Positions 1 through 10,980 of a stretch of DNA of 64,000 bases are shown piece after piece. A model generated the notes under the pieces. That model worked only from the letters and a program-made list of their open reading frames with translations, was not told where the DNA came from and ran no database searches. The stretch is from Litoditis marina. Taxonomy: Eukaryota > Nematoda > Chromadorea > Rhabditida > Rhabditidae. The position numbers were made by a program, and so were the translations under genes. Position 1 is the stretch's first letter; each line of letters starts with the position of its first letter. Location of the stretch: the NCBI GenBank assembly GCA_964036275.1, contig OZ038433.1:27387485-27451484 (forward strand). The letters run 5' to 3'.

Positions 1-122
1 AAACAATATAATTGTTTTTCTCAACAATAAAAGGTTTTTTATACGTGAATTGATGAAAAAACATTCATTGTGAAGCAGAAATAACCGTGTTTTAATTACA
101 AATGTGGAAAAAGAAAAAGAAA

Positions 123-194
123 TTCCCATGCCGGGAATCGAACCCGGGCCGCGTGGGTGAAAACCACGAATCCTAACCACTAGACCACATGGGA
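123..194 (-). tRNA. tRNA-Glu(TTC), array copy 1
   Basis: 72-nt cloverleaf. The anticodon stem CGTGG/CCACG closes the loop TTTTCAC, giving anticodon TTC. The T-arm is CCGGG-TTCGATT-CCCGG and the acceptor TCCCATG pairs with CATGGGA. No CCA is encoded, as expected in eukaryotes. Consensus sequence; lies in a type A unit. Confidence 0.95.
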
Positions 195-553
195 GGACAT
201 TTGGGTTGCTGTTCTTCTTGGCATACCACCGCGCTCCAGACATGACACATCCGAGTATTGAACTCTCAAACTCGAGGAAAACAGACAATAATAGTTTGGG
301 TTATATCATCTGGGCTACACTTCCATAGTAAGTGATATGAAATTCAAATTTGAATATTTTATTCAACTAAATTGGATATTAGAGCGTGAACTCTAGTAAA
401 ACTGTGGTTTCATGGTAAATTTAGCTATCTAAACAATAAAATTGTTTTTCTCGACAATGAAAAGATTTTTTATTTGTGAATTATTGCAAAAACATTCATT
501 GTGAAGCAGAAATAAACGTATTTCAATTACAAAAGTGGAAAAAGAAAAAGAAA

Positions 554-625
554 TTCCCATGCCGGGAATCGAACCCGGGCCGCGTGGGTGAAAACCACGA
601 ATCCTAACCACTAGACCACATGGGA
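554..625 (-). tRNA. tRNA-Glu(TTC), array copy 2
   Basis: Identical to the array consensus over 72 nt, with anticodon TTC, intact arms and a T-run terminator. Type B unit. Confidence 0.95.
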
Positions 626-983
626 GGACATTTGGGTGGCTGTTCTTCTTGGCATAGCACCGCGCTCCAGACATGACACATCCGAGTATTGAACTCTCAA
701 ACTCGAGGAAAACAGACAATAGTAGTTTGGTTATATCATCTGGGCTACACTTCCATAGTAAGTGATATGAAATTCAAATTTGAATATTTTATTCAACTAA
801 ATTGGATATTAGAGCGTGAACTCTAGTAAGACTGTGGTTTCATGGTAAATTTAGCTATCTAAACAATAAAATTGTTTTTCTCGACAATAAAAAGATTTGT
901 TATTTGTGAATTATTGCAAAAACATTCATTGTGAAGCAGAAATAAACGTATTTTAATTACAAAAGTGGAAAAAGAAAAAGAAA

Positions 984-1055
984 TTCCCATGCCGGGAATC
1001 GAACCCGGGCCGCGTGGGTGAAAACCACGAATCCTAACCACTAGACCACATGGGA
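984..1055 (-). tRNA. tRNA-Glu(TTC), array copy 3
   Basis: Identical to the array consensus over 72 nt. Type B unit with the GGGAGAACATT 5'-flank variant that is also seen at copies 16 and 17. Confidence 0.95.
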
Positions 1056-1424
1056 GAACATTTGGGTGGCTGTTCTTCTTGACATACCACCGCGCTCCAG
1101 ACATGACACATCCGAGTATTGAACTCCCAAACTCGAGGAAAACAGACAATAATACAAGGACTTGTAGTTTGGGTTATATCATTTGGGCTACACTTCCATA
1201 GTAAGTGATATGAAATTCAAATTTGAATATTTTATTCAACTAAATTGGATATTAGAGCGTGAAATCTAGTAAAACTGTGGTTTCATGGTAAATTTTGCTA
1301 TCTAAACAATATAATTGTTTTTCTCAACAATAAAAGGTTTTTTATATGTGAATTGATGAAAAACATTCATTGTGAAGCAGAAATAACCGTGTTTTAATTA
1401 CAAATGTGGAAAAAGAAAAAGAAA

Positions 1425-1496
1425 TTCCCATGCCGGGAATCGAACCCGGGCCGCGTGGGTGAAAACCACGAATGCTAACCACTAGACCACATGGGA
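1425..1496 (-). tRNA. tRNA-Glu(TTC), array copy 4, D-stem variant
   Basis: 72 nt with anticodon TTC, but one substitution changes GGAT to GCAT in the 3' side of the D stem and removes a C-G pair. Type A unit. It may fold less well than its neighbours. Confidence 0.88.
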
Positions 1497-1864
1497 GGAC
1501 ATTTGGGTAGCTGTTCTTCTTGGCATACCACCGCGCTCCAGACATGACACATCCGAGTATTGAACTCCCAAACTCGAGGAAAACAGACAATAATACAAGG
1601 ACTTGTAGTTTGGGTTATATCATCTGGGCTACACTTCCATAGTAAGTGATATGAAATTCAAATTTGAATATTTTATTCAACTAAATTGGATATTAGAGCG
1701 TGAAATCTAGTAAAACTGTGGTTTCATGGTAAATTTTGCTATCTAAACAATATAATTGTTGTTCTCAACAATAAACGGTTTTATATGTGAATTATTGCAA
1801 AAACATTCATTGTGAAGCAGAAATAAACGTATTTTAATTACAAAAGTGGAAAAAGAAAAAGAAA

Positions 1865-1936
1865 TTCCCATGCCGGGAATCGAACCCGGGCCGCGTGGGT
1901 GAAAACCACGAATCCTAACCACTAGACCACATGGGA
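1865..1936 (-). tRNA. tRNA-Glu(TTC), array copy 5
   Basis: Identical to the array consensus. Type B unit. Confidence 0.95.
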
Positions 1937-2305
1937 GGACATTTGGGTGGCTGTTCTTCTTGTCATACCACCGCGCTCCAGACATGACACATCCGAGTAT
2001 TGAACTCTCAAACTCAAGGAAAACAGACAATAATAAAAGGAATTCTAGTTTGGGTTATATCATCTGGGCTACACTTTTATACTAAGTGATATGAAATTCA
2101 AATTTGAATATTTTATTCAACTAAATTGGATATTAGAGCGTGAACTCTAGTAAAACTGTGGTTTCATGGTAAATTTTGCTATCTAAACAATATAATTGTT
2201 GTTCTCAACAATAAAAGCTTTTTATATGTGAATTATTGCAAAAACATTCATTGTGAAGCAGAAATAAACGTATTTTAATTACAAAAGTGGAAAAAGAAAA
2301 AGAAA

Positions 2306-2377
2306 TTCCCATGCCGGGAATCGAACCCGGGCCGCGTGGGTGAAAACCACGAATCCTAACCACTAGACCACATGGGA
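2306..2377 (-). tRNA. tRNA-Glu(TTC), array copy 6
   Basis: Identical to the array consensus. Type B unit. Confidence 0.95.
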
Positions 2378-2746
2378 GGACATTTGGGTGGCTGTTCTTC
2401 TTGGCATACCACCGCGCTCCAGACATGACACATCCGAGTATTGAACTCTCAAACTCGAGGAAAACAGACAATAATACAAGGAATTGTAGTTTGGGTTATA
2501 TCATCTGGGCTACACTTCCATAGTAAGTGATATGAAATTCAAATTTGAATATTTTATTCAACTAAATTGGATATTAGAGCGTGAAATCTAGTAAAACTGT
2601 GGTTTCATGGTAAATTTTGCTATCTAAACAATATAATTGTTGTTCTCAACAATAAAAGGTTTTTTATATGTGAATTGATGAAAAACATTCATTGTGAAGC
2701 AGAAATAACCGTGTTTTAATTACACATGTGGAAAAAGAAAAAGAAA

Positions 2747-2818
2747 TTCCCATGCCGGGAATCGAACCCGGGCCGCGTGGGTGAAAACCACGAATCCTAA
2801 CCACTAGACCACATGGGA
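2747..2818 (-). tRNA. tRNA-Glu(TTC), array copy 7
   Basis: Identical to the array consensus. Type A unit. Confidence 0.95.
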
Positions 2819-3188
2819 GGACATTTGGGTAGCTGTTCTTCTTGGCATACCACCGCGCTCCAGACATGACACATCCGAGTATTGAACTCTCAAACTCGAG
2901 GAAAACAGACAATAATACAAGGACTTGTAGTTTGGGTTATATCATCTGGGCTACACTTCCATAGTAAGTGATATGAAATTCAAATTTGAATATTTTATTC
3001 AACTAAATTGGATATTAGAGCGTGAAATCTAGTAAAACTGTGGTTTCATGGTAAATTTTGCTATCTAAACAATATAAGTGTTGTTCTCAACAATAAAAGG
3101 TTTTTTATATGTGAATTATTGCAAAAACATTCATTGTGAAGCAGAAATAAACGTATTTTAATTACAAAAGTGGAAAAAGAAAAAGAAA

Positions 3189-3260
3189 TTCCCATGCCGG
3201 GAATCGAACCCGGGCCGCGTGGGTGAAAACCACGAATCCTAACCACTAGACCACATGGGA
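3189..3260 (-). tRNA. tRNA-Glu(TTC), array copy 8
   Basis: Identical to the array consensus. Type B unit. Its spacer has the variants CACTATTATACTAAG and GAACTCATG, shared with copy 11. Confidence 0.95.
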
Positions 3261-3629
3261 GGACATTTGGGTGGCTGTTCTTCTTGGCATACCACCGCGC
3301 TCCAGACATGACACATCCGAGTATTGAACTCCCAAACTCGAGGAAAACAGACAATAATACAAGGAATTGTAGTTTGGGTTATATCATCTGGGCTACACTA
3401 TTATACTAAGTGATATGAAATTCAAATTTGAATATTTTATTCAACTAAATTGGATATTAGAGCGTGAACTCATGTAAAACTGTGGTTTCATGGTAAATTT
3501 TGCTATCTAAACAATATAATTGTTTTTCTCAACAATAAAAGGTTTTTTATATGTGAATTGATGAAAAACATTCATTGTGAAGCAGAAATAACCGTGTTTT
3601 AATTACACATGTGGAAAAAGAAAAAGAAA

Positions 3630-3701
3630 TTCCCATGCCGGGAATCGAACCCGGGCCGCGTGGGTGAAAACCACGAATCCTAACCACTAGACCACATGGG
3701 A
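3630..3701 (-). tRNA. tRNA-Glu(TTC), array copy 9
   Basis: Identical to the array consensus. Type A unit, only two units after the previous type A. Confidence 0.95.
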
Positions 3702-4070
3702 GGACATTTGGGTAGCTGTTCTTCTTGGCATACCACCGCGCTCCAGACATGACACATCCGAGTATTGAACTCCCAAACTCGAGGAAAACAGACAATAATA
3801 CAAGGACTTGTAGTTTGGGTTATATCATCTGGGCTACACTTCCATAGTAAGTGATATGAAATTCAAATTTGAATATTTTATTCAACTAAATTGGATATTA
3901 GAGCGTGAAATCTAGTAAAACTGTGGTTTCATGGTAAATTTTGCTATCTAAACAATATAATTGTTGTTCTCAACAATAAAAGCTTTTTATATGTGAATTA
4001 TTGCAAAAACATTCATTGTGAAGCAGAAATAAACGTATTTTAATTACAAAAGTGGAAAAAGAAAAAGAAA

Positions 4071-4142
4071 TTCCCATGCCGGGAATCGAACCCGGGCCGC
4101 GTGGGTGAAAACCACGAATCCTAACCACTAGACCACATGGGA
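4071..4142 (-). tRNA. tRNA-Glu(TTC), array copy 10
   Basis: Identical to the array consensus. Type B unit. Its spacer variants (ACAAGGCATTG, CATTTTCATAC) are shared with copy 14. Confidence 0.95.
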
Positions 4143-4512
4143 GGACATTTGGGTGGCTGTTCTTCTTGACATACCACCGCGCTCCAGACATGACACATCC
4201 GAGTATTGAACTCTCAAACTCGAGGAAAACAGACAATAATACAAGGCATTGTAGTTTGGGTTATATCATCTGGGCTACATTTTCATACTAAGTGATATGA
4301 AATTCAAATTTGAATATTTTATTCAACTAAATTGGATATTAGAGCGTGAACTCTAGTAAAACTGTGGTTTCATGGTAAATTTTGCTATCTAAACAATATA
4401 ATTGTTGTTCTCAACAATAAAAGGTTTTTTATATGTGAATTATTGCAAAAACATTCATTGTGAAGCAGAAATAAACGTATTTTAATTACAAAAGTGGAAA
4501 AAGAAAAAGAAA

Positions 4513-4584
4513 TTCCCATGCCGGGAATCGAACCCGGGCCGCGTGGGTGAAAACCACGAATCCTAACCACTAGACCACATGGGA
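4513..4584 (-). tRNA. tRNA-Glu(TTC), array copy 11
   Basis: Identical to the array consensus. Type B unit. Spacer variants shared with copy 8. Confidence 0.95.
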
Positions 4585-4953
4585 GGACATTTGGGTGGCT
4601 GTTCTTCTTGGGATACCACCGCGCTCCAGACATGACACATCCGAGTATTGAACTCTCAAACTCGAGGAAAACAGACAATAATAAAAGGAATTGTAGTTTG
4701 GGTTATATCATCTGGGCTACACTATTATACTAAGTGATATGAAATTCAAATTTGAATATTTTATTCAACTAAATTGGATATTAGAGCGTGAACTCATGTA
4801 AAACTGTGGTTTCATGGTAAATTTTGCTATCTAAACAATATAATTGTTTTTCTCAACAATAAAAGGTTTTTTATATGTGAATTGATGAAAAACATTCATT
4901 GTGAAGCAGAAATAACCGTGTTTTAATTACACATGTGGAAAAAGAAAAAGAAA

Positions 4954-5025
4954 TTCCCATGCCGGGAATCGAACCCGGGCCGCGTGGGTGAAAACCACGA
5001 ATCCTAACCACTAGACCACATGGGA
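4954..5025 (-). tRNA. tRNA-Glu(TTC), array copy 12
   Basis: Identical to the array consensus. Type A unit. Confidence 0.95.
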
Positions 5026-5395
5026 GGACATTTGGCTAGCTGTTCTTCTTGGCATACCACCGCGCTCCAGACATGACACATCCGAGTATTGAACTCCCAA
5101 ACTCGAGGAAAACAGACAATAATACAAGGACTTGTAGTTTGGGTTATATCATCTGGGCTACACTTCCATAGTAAGTGATATGAAATTCAAATTTGAATAT
5201 TTTATTCAACTAAATTGGATATTAGAGCGTGAAATCTAGTAAAACTGTGGTTTCATGGTAAATTTTGCTATCTAAACAATATAATTGTTGTTCTCAACAA
5301 TAAAAGGTTTTTTATATGTGAATTATTGCAAAAACATTCATTGTGAAGCAGAAATAAACGTATTTTAATTACAAAAGTGGAAAAAGAAAAAGAAA

Positions 5396-5467
5396 TTCCC
5401 ATGCCGGGAATCGAACCCGGGCCGCGTGGGTGAAAACCACGAATCCTAACCACTAGACCACATGGGA
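5396..5467 (-). tRNA. tRNA-Glu(TTC), array copy 13
   Basis: Identical to the array consensus. Type B unit. Confidence 0.95.
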
Positions 5468-5837
5468 GGACATTTGGGTGGCTGTTCTTCTTGACATACC
5501 ACCGCGCTCCAGACATGACACATCCGAGTATTGAACACCCAAACTCGAGGAAAACAGAAAATAATACAAGGACTTGTAGTTTGGGTTATATCATCTGGGC
5601 TACACTTCCATAGTAAGTGATATGAAATTCAAATTTGAATATTTTATTCAACTAAATTGGATATTAGAGCGTGAAATCTAGTAAAACTGTGGTTTCATGG
5701 TAAATTTTGCTATCTAAACAATATAATTGTTGTTCTCAACAATAAAAGGTTTTTTATATGTGAATTATTGCAAAAACATTCATTGTGAAGCAGAAATAAA
5801 CGTATTTTAATTACAAAAGTGGAAAAAGAAAAAGAAA

Positions 5838-5909
5838 TTCCCATGCCGGGAATCGAACCCGGGCCGCGTGGGTGAAAACCACGAATCCTAACCACTAGAC
5901 CACATGGGA
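5838..5909 (-). tRNA. tRNA-Glu(TTC), array copy 14
   Basis: Identical to the array consensus. Type B unit. Spacer variants shared with copy 10. Confidence 0.95.
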
Positions 5910-6278
5910 GGACATTTGGGTGGCTGTTCTTCTTGACATACCACCGCGCTCCAGACATGACACATCCGAGTATTGAACTCTCAAACTCGAGGAAAACAGA
6001 CAATAATACAAGGCATTGTAGTTTGGGTTATATCATCTGGGCTACATTTTCATACTAAGTGATATGAAATTCAAATTTGAATATTTTATTCAACTAAATT
6101 GGATATTAGAGCGTGAACTCTAGTAAAACTGTGGTTTCATGGTAAATTTTGCTATCTAAACAATATAATTGTTTTTCTCAACAATAAAAGGTTTTTTATA
6201 TGTGAATTGATGAGAAACATTCATTGTGAAGCAGAAATAACCGTGTTTTAATTACAAATGTGGAAAAAGAAAAAGAAA

Positions 6279-6350
6279 TTCCCATGCCGGGAATCGAACC
6301 CGGGCCGCGTGGGTGAAAACTACGAATCCTAACCACTAGACCACATGGGA
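6279..6350 (-). tRNA. tRNA-Glu(TTC), array copy 15, anticodon-stem variant
   Basis: 72 nt with anticodon TTC. One substitution makes the anticodon stem CGTAG instead of CGTGG, leaving an A-C mismatch opposite CCACG. Type A unit. It may still be functional. Confidence 0.85.
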
Positions 6351-6720
6351 GGACATTTGGGTAGCTGTTCTTCTTGGCATACCACCGCGCTCCAGACATG
6401 ACACATCCGAGTCTTGAACTCCCAAACTCGAGGAAAACAGACAATAATACAAGGACTTGTAGTTTGGGTTATATCATCTGGGCTACACTTCCATAGTAAG
6501 TGATATGAAATTCAAATTTGAATATTTTATTCAACTAAATTGGATATTAGAGCGTGAAATCTAGTAAAACTGTGGTTTCATGGTAAATTTTGCTATCTAA
6601 ACAATATAATTGTTGTTCTCAACAATAAAAGGTTTTTTATATGTGAATTATTGCAAAAACATTCATTGTGAAGCAGAAATAAACGTATTTTAATTACAAA
6701 AGTGGAAAAAGAAAAAGAAA

Positions 6721-6792
6721 TTCCCATGCCGGGAATCGAACCCGGGCCGCGTGGGTGAAAACCACGAATCCTAACCACTAGACCACATGGGA
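6721..6792 (-). tRNA. tRNA-Glu(TTC), array copy 16
   Basis: Identical to the array consensus. This is the last intact copy before the decaying edge. Type B unit. Confidence 0.95.
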
Positions 6793-7163
6793 GAACATTT
6801 GGGTGGCTGTTCTTCTTGACATACCACCGCGCTCCAGACATGACACATCCGAGTATTGAACTCCCAAACTCGAGGAAAACAGACAATAATACAAGGACTT
6901 GTAGTTTGGGTTATATCATCTGGGCTACACTTCCATAGTAAGTGATATGAAATTCAAATTTGAATATTTTATTCAACTAAATTGGATATTAGAGCGTGAA
7001 CACTAGTTAAACTGTGGTTTCATGGTAAATTTTGCTATCTAAACGATAAAATTGTTTTTCTCGACAATAAAAAGTTTTTTTATATGTGAATTATTGCAAA
7101 AACATTCATTGTGAAGCAGAAATAAACGTATTTTAATTACAAAAGTGGAAAAAGAAAAAGAAA

Positions 7164-7234
7164 TTCCCATGCCGGGAATCGAACCGGGCCGCGTGGGTGA
7201 AAACCACGAATCCTAACCACTAGACCACATGGGA
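7164..7234 (-). tRNA. tRNA-Glu(TTC) copy 17, 1-nt deletion in T stem
   Basis: 71 nt. One G is missing from the 5' side of the T stem (CCCGGG became CCGGG on the plus strand), so the five-pair T stem no longer closes well. Anticodon TTC and the acceptor stem are intact. Probably a weak gene or early pseudogene. Confidence 0.7.
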
Positions 7235-7605
7235 GAACATTTGGGTGGCTGTTCTTCTTGGCAAACCACCGCGCTCCAGACATGACACATCCGAGTATTG
7301 AACTCCCAAACTCGAGGAAAACAGACAATAATACAAGGACTTGTAGTTTGGGTTATATCATCTGGGCTACACTTCCATAGTAAGTGATATGAAATTCAAA
7401 TTTGAATATTTCATTCAACTAAATTGGATCTTAGAGCGTGAACTCTAGTAAAACTGTGGTTTCATGGTAAATTTTGCTATCTAAACAATAAAATTGTTTT
7501 TCTCGACAATAAAAAGTTTTTTTGTATGTGAACTATTGCAAAAACATTCATTGTGAAGCAGAAACAAACGTATTTTAATTACAAAAGTGGAAAAAGAAAA
7601 AGAAA

Positions 7606-7676
7606 TTCCCATGCCGGGAATCGAACCGGACCGCGTGGGTGGAAACCACGAATCCTAACCACTAGACCACATGAAA
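7606..7676 (-). pseudogene. tRNA-Glu-derived copy 18, anticodon changed to TCC
   Basis: 71 nt. It has the T-stem deletion plus a second T-arm substitution. The anticodon loop is TTTCCAC instead of TTTTCAC, giving TCC (a Gly anticodon) on a Glu body. The acceptor 5' strand is TTTCATG and no longer pairs with CATGGGA. Probably a pseudogene. Confidence 0.8.
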
Positions 7677-8026
7677 GGACATTTGGGTGGCTGTTCTTCT
7701 TGGCATACCACCGCGCTCCAGACATGACACATCCGAGTATTGAACTCCCAAACTCGAGAAAAACAGACAATAATACGAGGACTTGTAGTTTGAGTTATAT
7801 CATCTGGGCTACACTTCCATAGTAAGTGATATGAAATTCAAATTTGAATATTTCATTCAACTAAATTGGATCTTAGAGCGTGAACTCTAGTAAAACTGTG
7901 GTTTCATGGTAAATTTTGCTATCTAAACAATACAAAGTTTTTTTGTATGTGAACTATTGCAAAAACATTCATTGTTAAGCAGAAATAAACGTATTTTAAT
8001 TACAAAAGTGGAAAAAGAAAAAGAAA

Positions 8027-8097
8027 TTCCCATGCCGGGAATCGAACCGGACCGCGTGGGTGGAAACCACGAATCCTAACCACTAGATAACATGGGA
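8027..8097 (-). pseudogene. tRNA-Glu-derived copy 19, anticodon changed to TCC
   Basis: 71 nt. It shares the T-arm changes and the TCC anticodon with copy 18, so both descend from one mutated unit. It also has a substitution cluster at positions 9-10 (TTA for TGG). The acceptor stem is intact here. Confidence 0.8.
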
Positions 8098-8418
8098 GGA
8101 CATTTGGGTGGCTGTTCTTCTTGGCATACCACCGCGCTCCAGACATGACACATCCGAGTATTGAACTTCCAAACTCGAGGAAAACAGACAATAATACAAG
8201 GACTTGTAGTTTGGGTTATATCATCTGGGCTACACTTCCATAGTAAGTGATATGAAATTCAAATTTGAATATTTTATTCAACTAAATTGGATATTAGAGC
8301 GTGAACTCTAGTAAAACTGGGGTTTCATGGTAAATTTTGCTATCTAAACAATAAATTTTTTTTTCTCGACAATAAAAAGTTTTTTTATATGTGAATTATT
8401 GCAAAAACATTCATTGTG

Positions 8419-8460
8419 GTGGGTGAAAACCACGAATCCTAACCACTACACCACATGGGA
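8419..8460 (-). pseudogene. Truncated tRNA-Glu copy 20
   Basis: Only the 5' two thirds of the tRNA remain (acceptor 5' strand, D arm, anticodon arm with TTC). The T arm, acceptor 3' strand and terminator are deleted and fused directly to spacer sequence at ATTGTG. The D arm has one further substitution. Confidence 0.85.
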
Positions 8461-8825
8461 GGACATTTGGGTGGCTGTTCTTCTTGGCATACCACCGCGC
8501 TCCAGACATGACACATCCGAGTATTGAACTTCCAAACTCGAGGAAAACAGACAATAATACAAGGACTTGTAGTTTGGGTTATATCATCTGGGCTACACTT
8601 CCATAGTAAGTGATATGAAATTCAAATTTGAATATTTTATTCAACTAAATTGGATATTATATTAGAGCGTGAACTCTAGTAAAACTGTGGTTTCATGGTA
8701 AATTTTGCTATCTAAACAATAAAATTGTTTTTCTCGACAATAAAAAGTTTTTTTATATGTGAATTATTGCAAAAACATTCATTGTGAAGCAGAAAAAAAC
8801 GCACTTTCAATAATAAAAAAAAGAC

Positions 8826-8952
8826 ACGAATCTGCCTGTGGGTCGATTTCTGACTGCTCGAAGTACTCTCGGAAGTCCGCAGCATCTGAAAAAATATCGG
8901 GGTCATTTATATAGCAAATATGTACATTGTTATACGCCGACTCAGGTAAGAT
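8826..8952 (-). pseudogene. Coding-looking remnant at the array edge
   Basis: The minus strand has an open frame with good coding character and many acidic residues, including the runs NNVHICYINDPDIF and ADFREYFEQSEIDPQADS. It opens after a stop at about 8953 and runs into the repeat spacer, where it loses coding character and stops at about 8780. No splice sites or start codon are convincing. It may be one exon of a gene cut off by growth of the array. I do not recognise the family. Confidence 0.3.
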
Positions 8953-9750
8953 CTAGACGGTAACTCATTTTGACTGATAAACATATAATATCGCAAACAG
9001 TGTCAACGAAAAGCGGCAAAAAAAGACTTGTTTCTCTTTGAGAGTGAGTGTAAGGTAGTCAAAACACGTCCTCTACACACGTCGTAGTTCTCCACTTTTC
9101 ATCGAAAACGGGCCATTTAGTAAATAGGTAGTGGAATAAGGTTAGCGCAGAGTGATTTCACGTTCTGAACTCTAGACATAATGATAGTTTAAGTAAAAAC
9201 TGATAACGGTATAGCATGACTTACCTTAAAACCACCAACTTTGTTGTGGCTGGCAGACATGTGAGTGATGTGAAGATTAACAAAGTGAAACAGATACAAT
9301 TGGGCCAAACTTACAAGGGTGGGTACAACGTTGAACAAAAGTTTGAGCGATTCAGTATTCGAGATACAGGGCTTTTGGTGTTTGTTGTCAAACGAGCTCT
9401 ACATGATCTTTCAAACACGTTTTGAGAAAGCTCTAGTACAATGTCTAGTACACTGATGAGTTTAGACGATCAGACATTCAATGTAAAATATTTGGTTGTC
9501 TAAAAGTTCTAATAAAAACATGTAAAATGCAATGTTTTGGTGTACTGATGGTTCGAGCTAGATACCGACTATTTTAATAATCCAGGCAGTATAGTCAATA
9601 TCGAGTTAATTTGCAAATTTTCTTTACAAAATCTCAAAATTATCGTAAATTTAACGAAAAACGGGCTCTGTTCAGTAGGGTAGTCGATTCCCACCTTACA
9701 ACAAAGATAGACATACACAATACAAAATATATGTAGAGAAAGGTACAAGT
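8953..9750. other. Unassigned intergenic sequence
   Basis: I see no tRNA, repeat or convincing exon. A 69-residue plus-strand frame at 9216-9425 has no motif or splice context and is treated as chance. Confidence 0.5.
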
Positions 9751-10875
9751 GTGCGTGTACAAAATACGACACACCGAATTCGAGCCCGCAATCAAAAATA
9801 TTTGGGCGCGAAAGTACCGTAATTCAAATTTTTAACTACTGTAGTTAAGAACATTCCAAAATTATGCTGTTTTGGTTTGTTTTCTCAGAATTTGAATAGA
9901 GTTCCAACACGGAATAGTGATTTCCCATGAATATTATCGATTGTTGAAGCAAGTGAAGTGTAATTTAAGAAAAGAATTCAAATTCAAAACAGTATCAAAG
10001 CGTTCACACACCATCATGTAAATTTGAAATGGTCGTGCTATAATGCTCTATGATTTTTTCACTGCTTTCCTCGTATATTTCTGAGCTAGCTGTGTTTCAA
10101 GCGAATACCAGTGAGCACGGCGTCATCGAATAACTTAACATGTACATGTTGATACTTGATCTTCGTGTGGCAATTAACCACGATAACATTATACTCACTC
10201 GTATTTTTCCAAACCAGATTCCAGTTTTGTCAAGAAATTGTAGTGTAGTATTACTCAGTTAGTTAACAGTGGACTCATCAACGTTTTGTGAATGTTCAAC
10301 CGTCTTCAAAGTCTCAATTTGTGAGTCAGGATTTTCTTTAAAGTGAACAAGGGCACATTTAATATTGTCTCCTTGAATGGTTTGATTTGGTGAACTATCT
10401 TTCTAGAAAATATTTGATTTTTTAATTGAGGACTAACTGTCGTTTAAAGTGTGGTTAGCTCAAAAATATCCCATAATCTTTGTATACGTTGCCTATATTA
10501 TCAACCCCAATTGAAGATGTGGTGTTAGGGACTTGGTTATACTTATTCTGTGCTAACTTCCCCAAACAAAATACATTCAATTATTTCGTTTTGGGTACAA
10601 TAAACAAACATAATCGGCTTCGTTCTCTCTTATTATCTCATCTGTGAATGAAGGTGTTCGATTACTTACAACAACTCCCGCAACAACCATGAGATTCATT
10701 CATTATTGAATAATTTCCGTGATCCTTATTGAGAAAGTGATAAAACCAGCAAAAACTTCTCAAAAAATAGAAAGTTCTTAACTACCGTAGTTAAAAATTC
10801 GAATTACGGTAGTTTCGCGCCCAAATATTTTCGATTGGAGGCGCAACTTTGGTGTGTCGTATTTTGTACACGCAC
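9751..10875. mobile_element. Non-autonomous DNA transposon with ~100-bp TIRs
   Basis: The left arm (9751-9852) and right arm (10774-10875) are near-perfect inverted repeats. They start GTGCGTGTACAAAATACG at the outer ends and run inward through ATATTTGGGCGCGAAA to TTAACTAC(C/T)GTAGTTAAGAAC, which is itself a small palindrome. The 0.9-kb interior has no transposase-like frame. The arms differ at a handful of positions, so this is not a very recent insertion. The family is not recognised. Confidence 0.85.
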
Positions 10876-10980
10876 ATACAAGACACCAGACCGGATGAGA
10901 AAGATAAATGTTTAAATATAGAATGGAGTTTTTTGTTCAAACTTGAGACTGTATAATCGTCGTGCAAGATAAGCATATAC

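Larger units (their letters stand above)
1..8795 (-). repeat. Tandem array of ~441-bp units, each with one tRNA-Glu gene
   Basis: About 20 consecutive units share the same order: AT-rich spacer, tRNA-Glu on the minus strand, a conserved 5' flank and a second AT-rich spacer. Spacing between successive tRNA starts is 430-443 bp for most units, with one of 421 bp near the right edge. Directly 3' of each tRNA the transcript strand reads TTTC-TTTTT-C-TTTTT, a good Pol III terminator. Units fall into two main types. Type A has ACCGTGTTTTAATTACA, usually with GGGTAGCTG in the tRNA 5' flank. Type B has AAACGTATTTTAATTAC with GGGTGGCTG. The array already runs at base 1, so its left end is outside the window. 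It ends near 8795, where the shared sequence stops inside a spacer. Confidence 0.97.

Noticed and set aside
429..8191. About 17 near-identical open frames of 60-97 codons (MSVFLEF...) on the strand of the tRNAs
   Set aside because: Each frame runs across the tRNA gene and its flanks. They recur only because the unit is duplicated, vary freely at the 3' end and have no start context or independent support.
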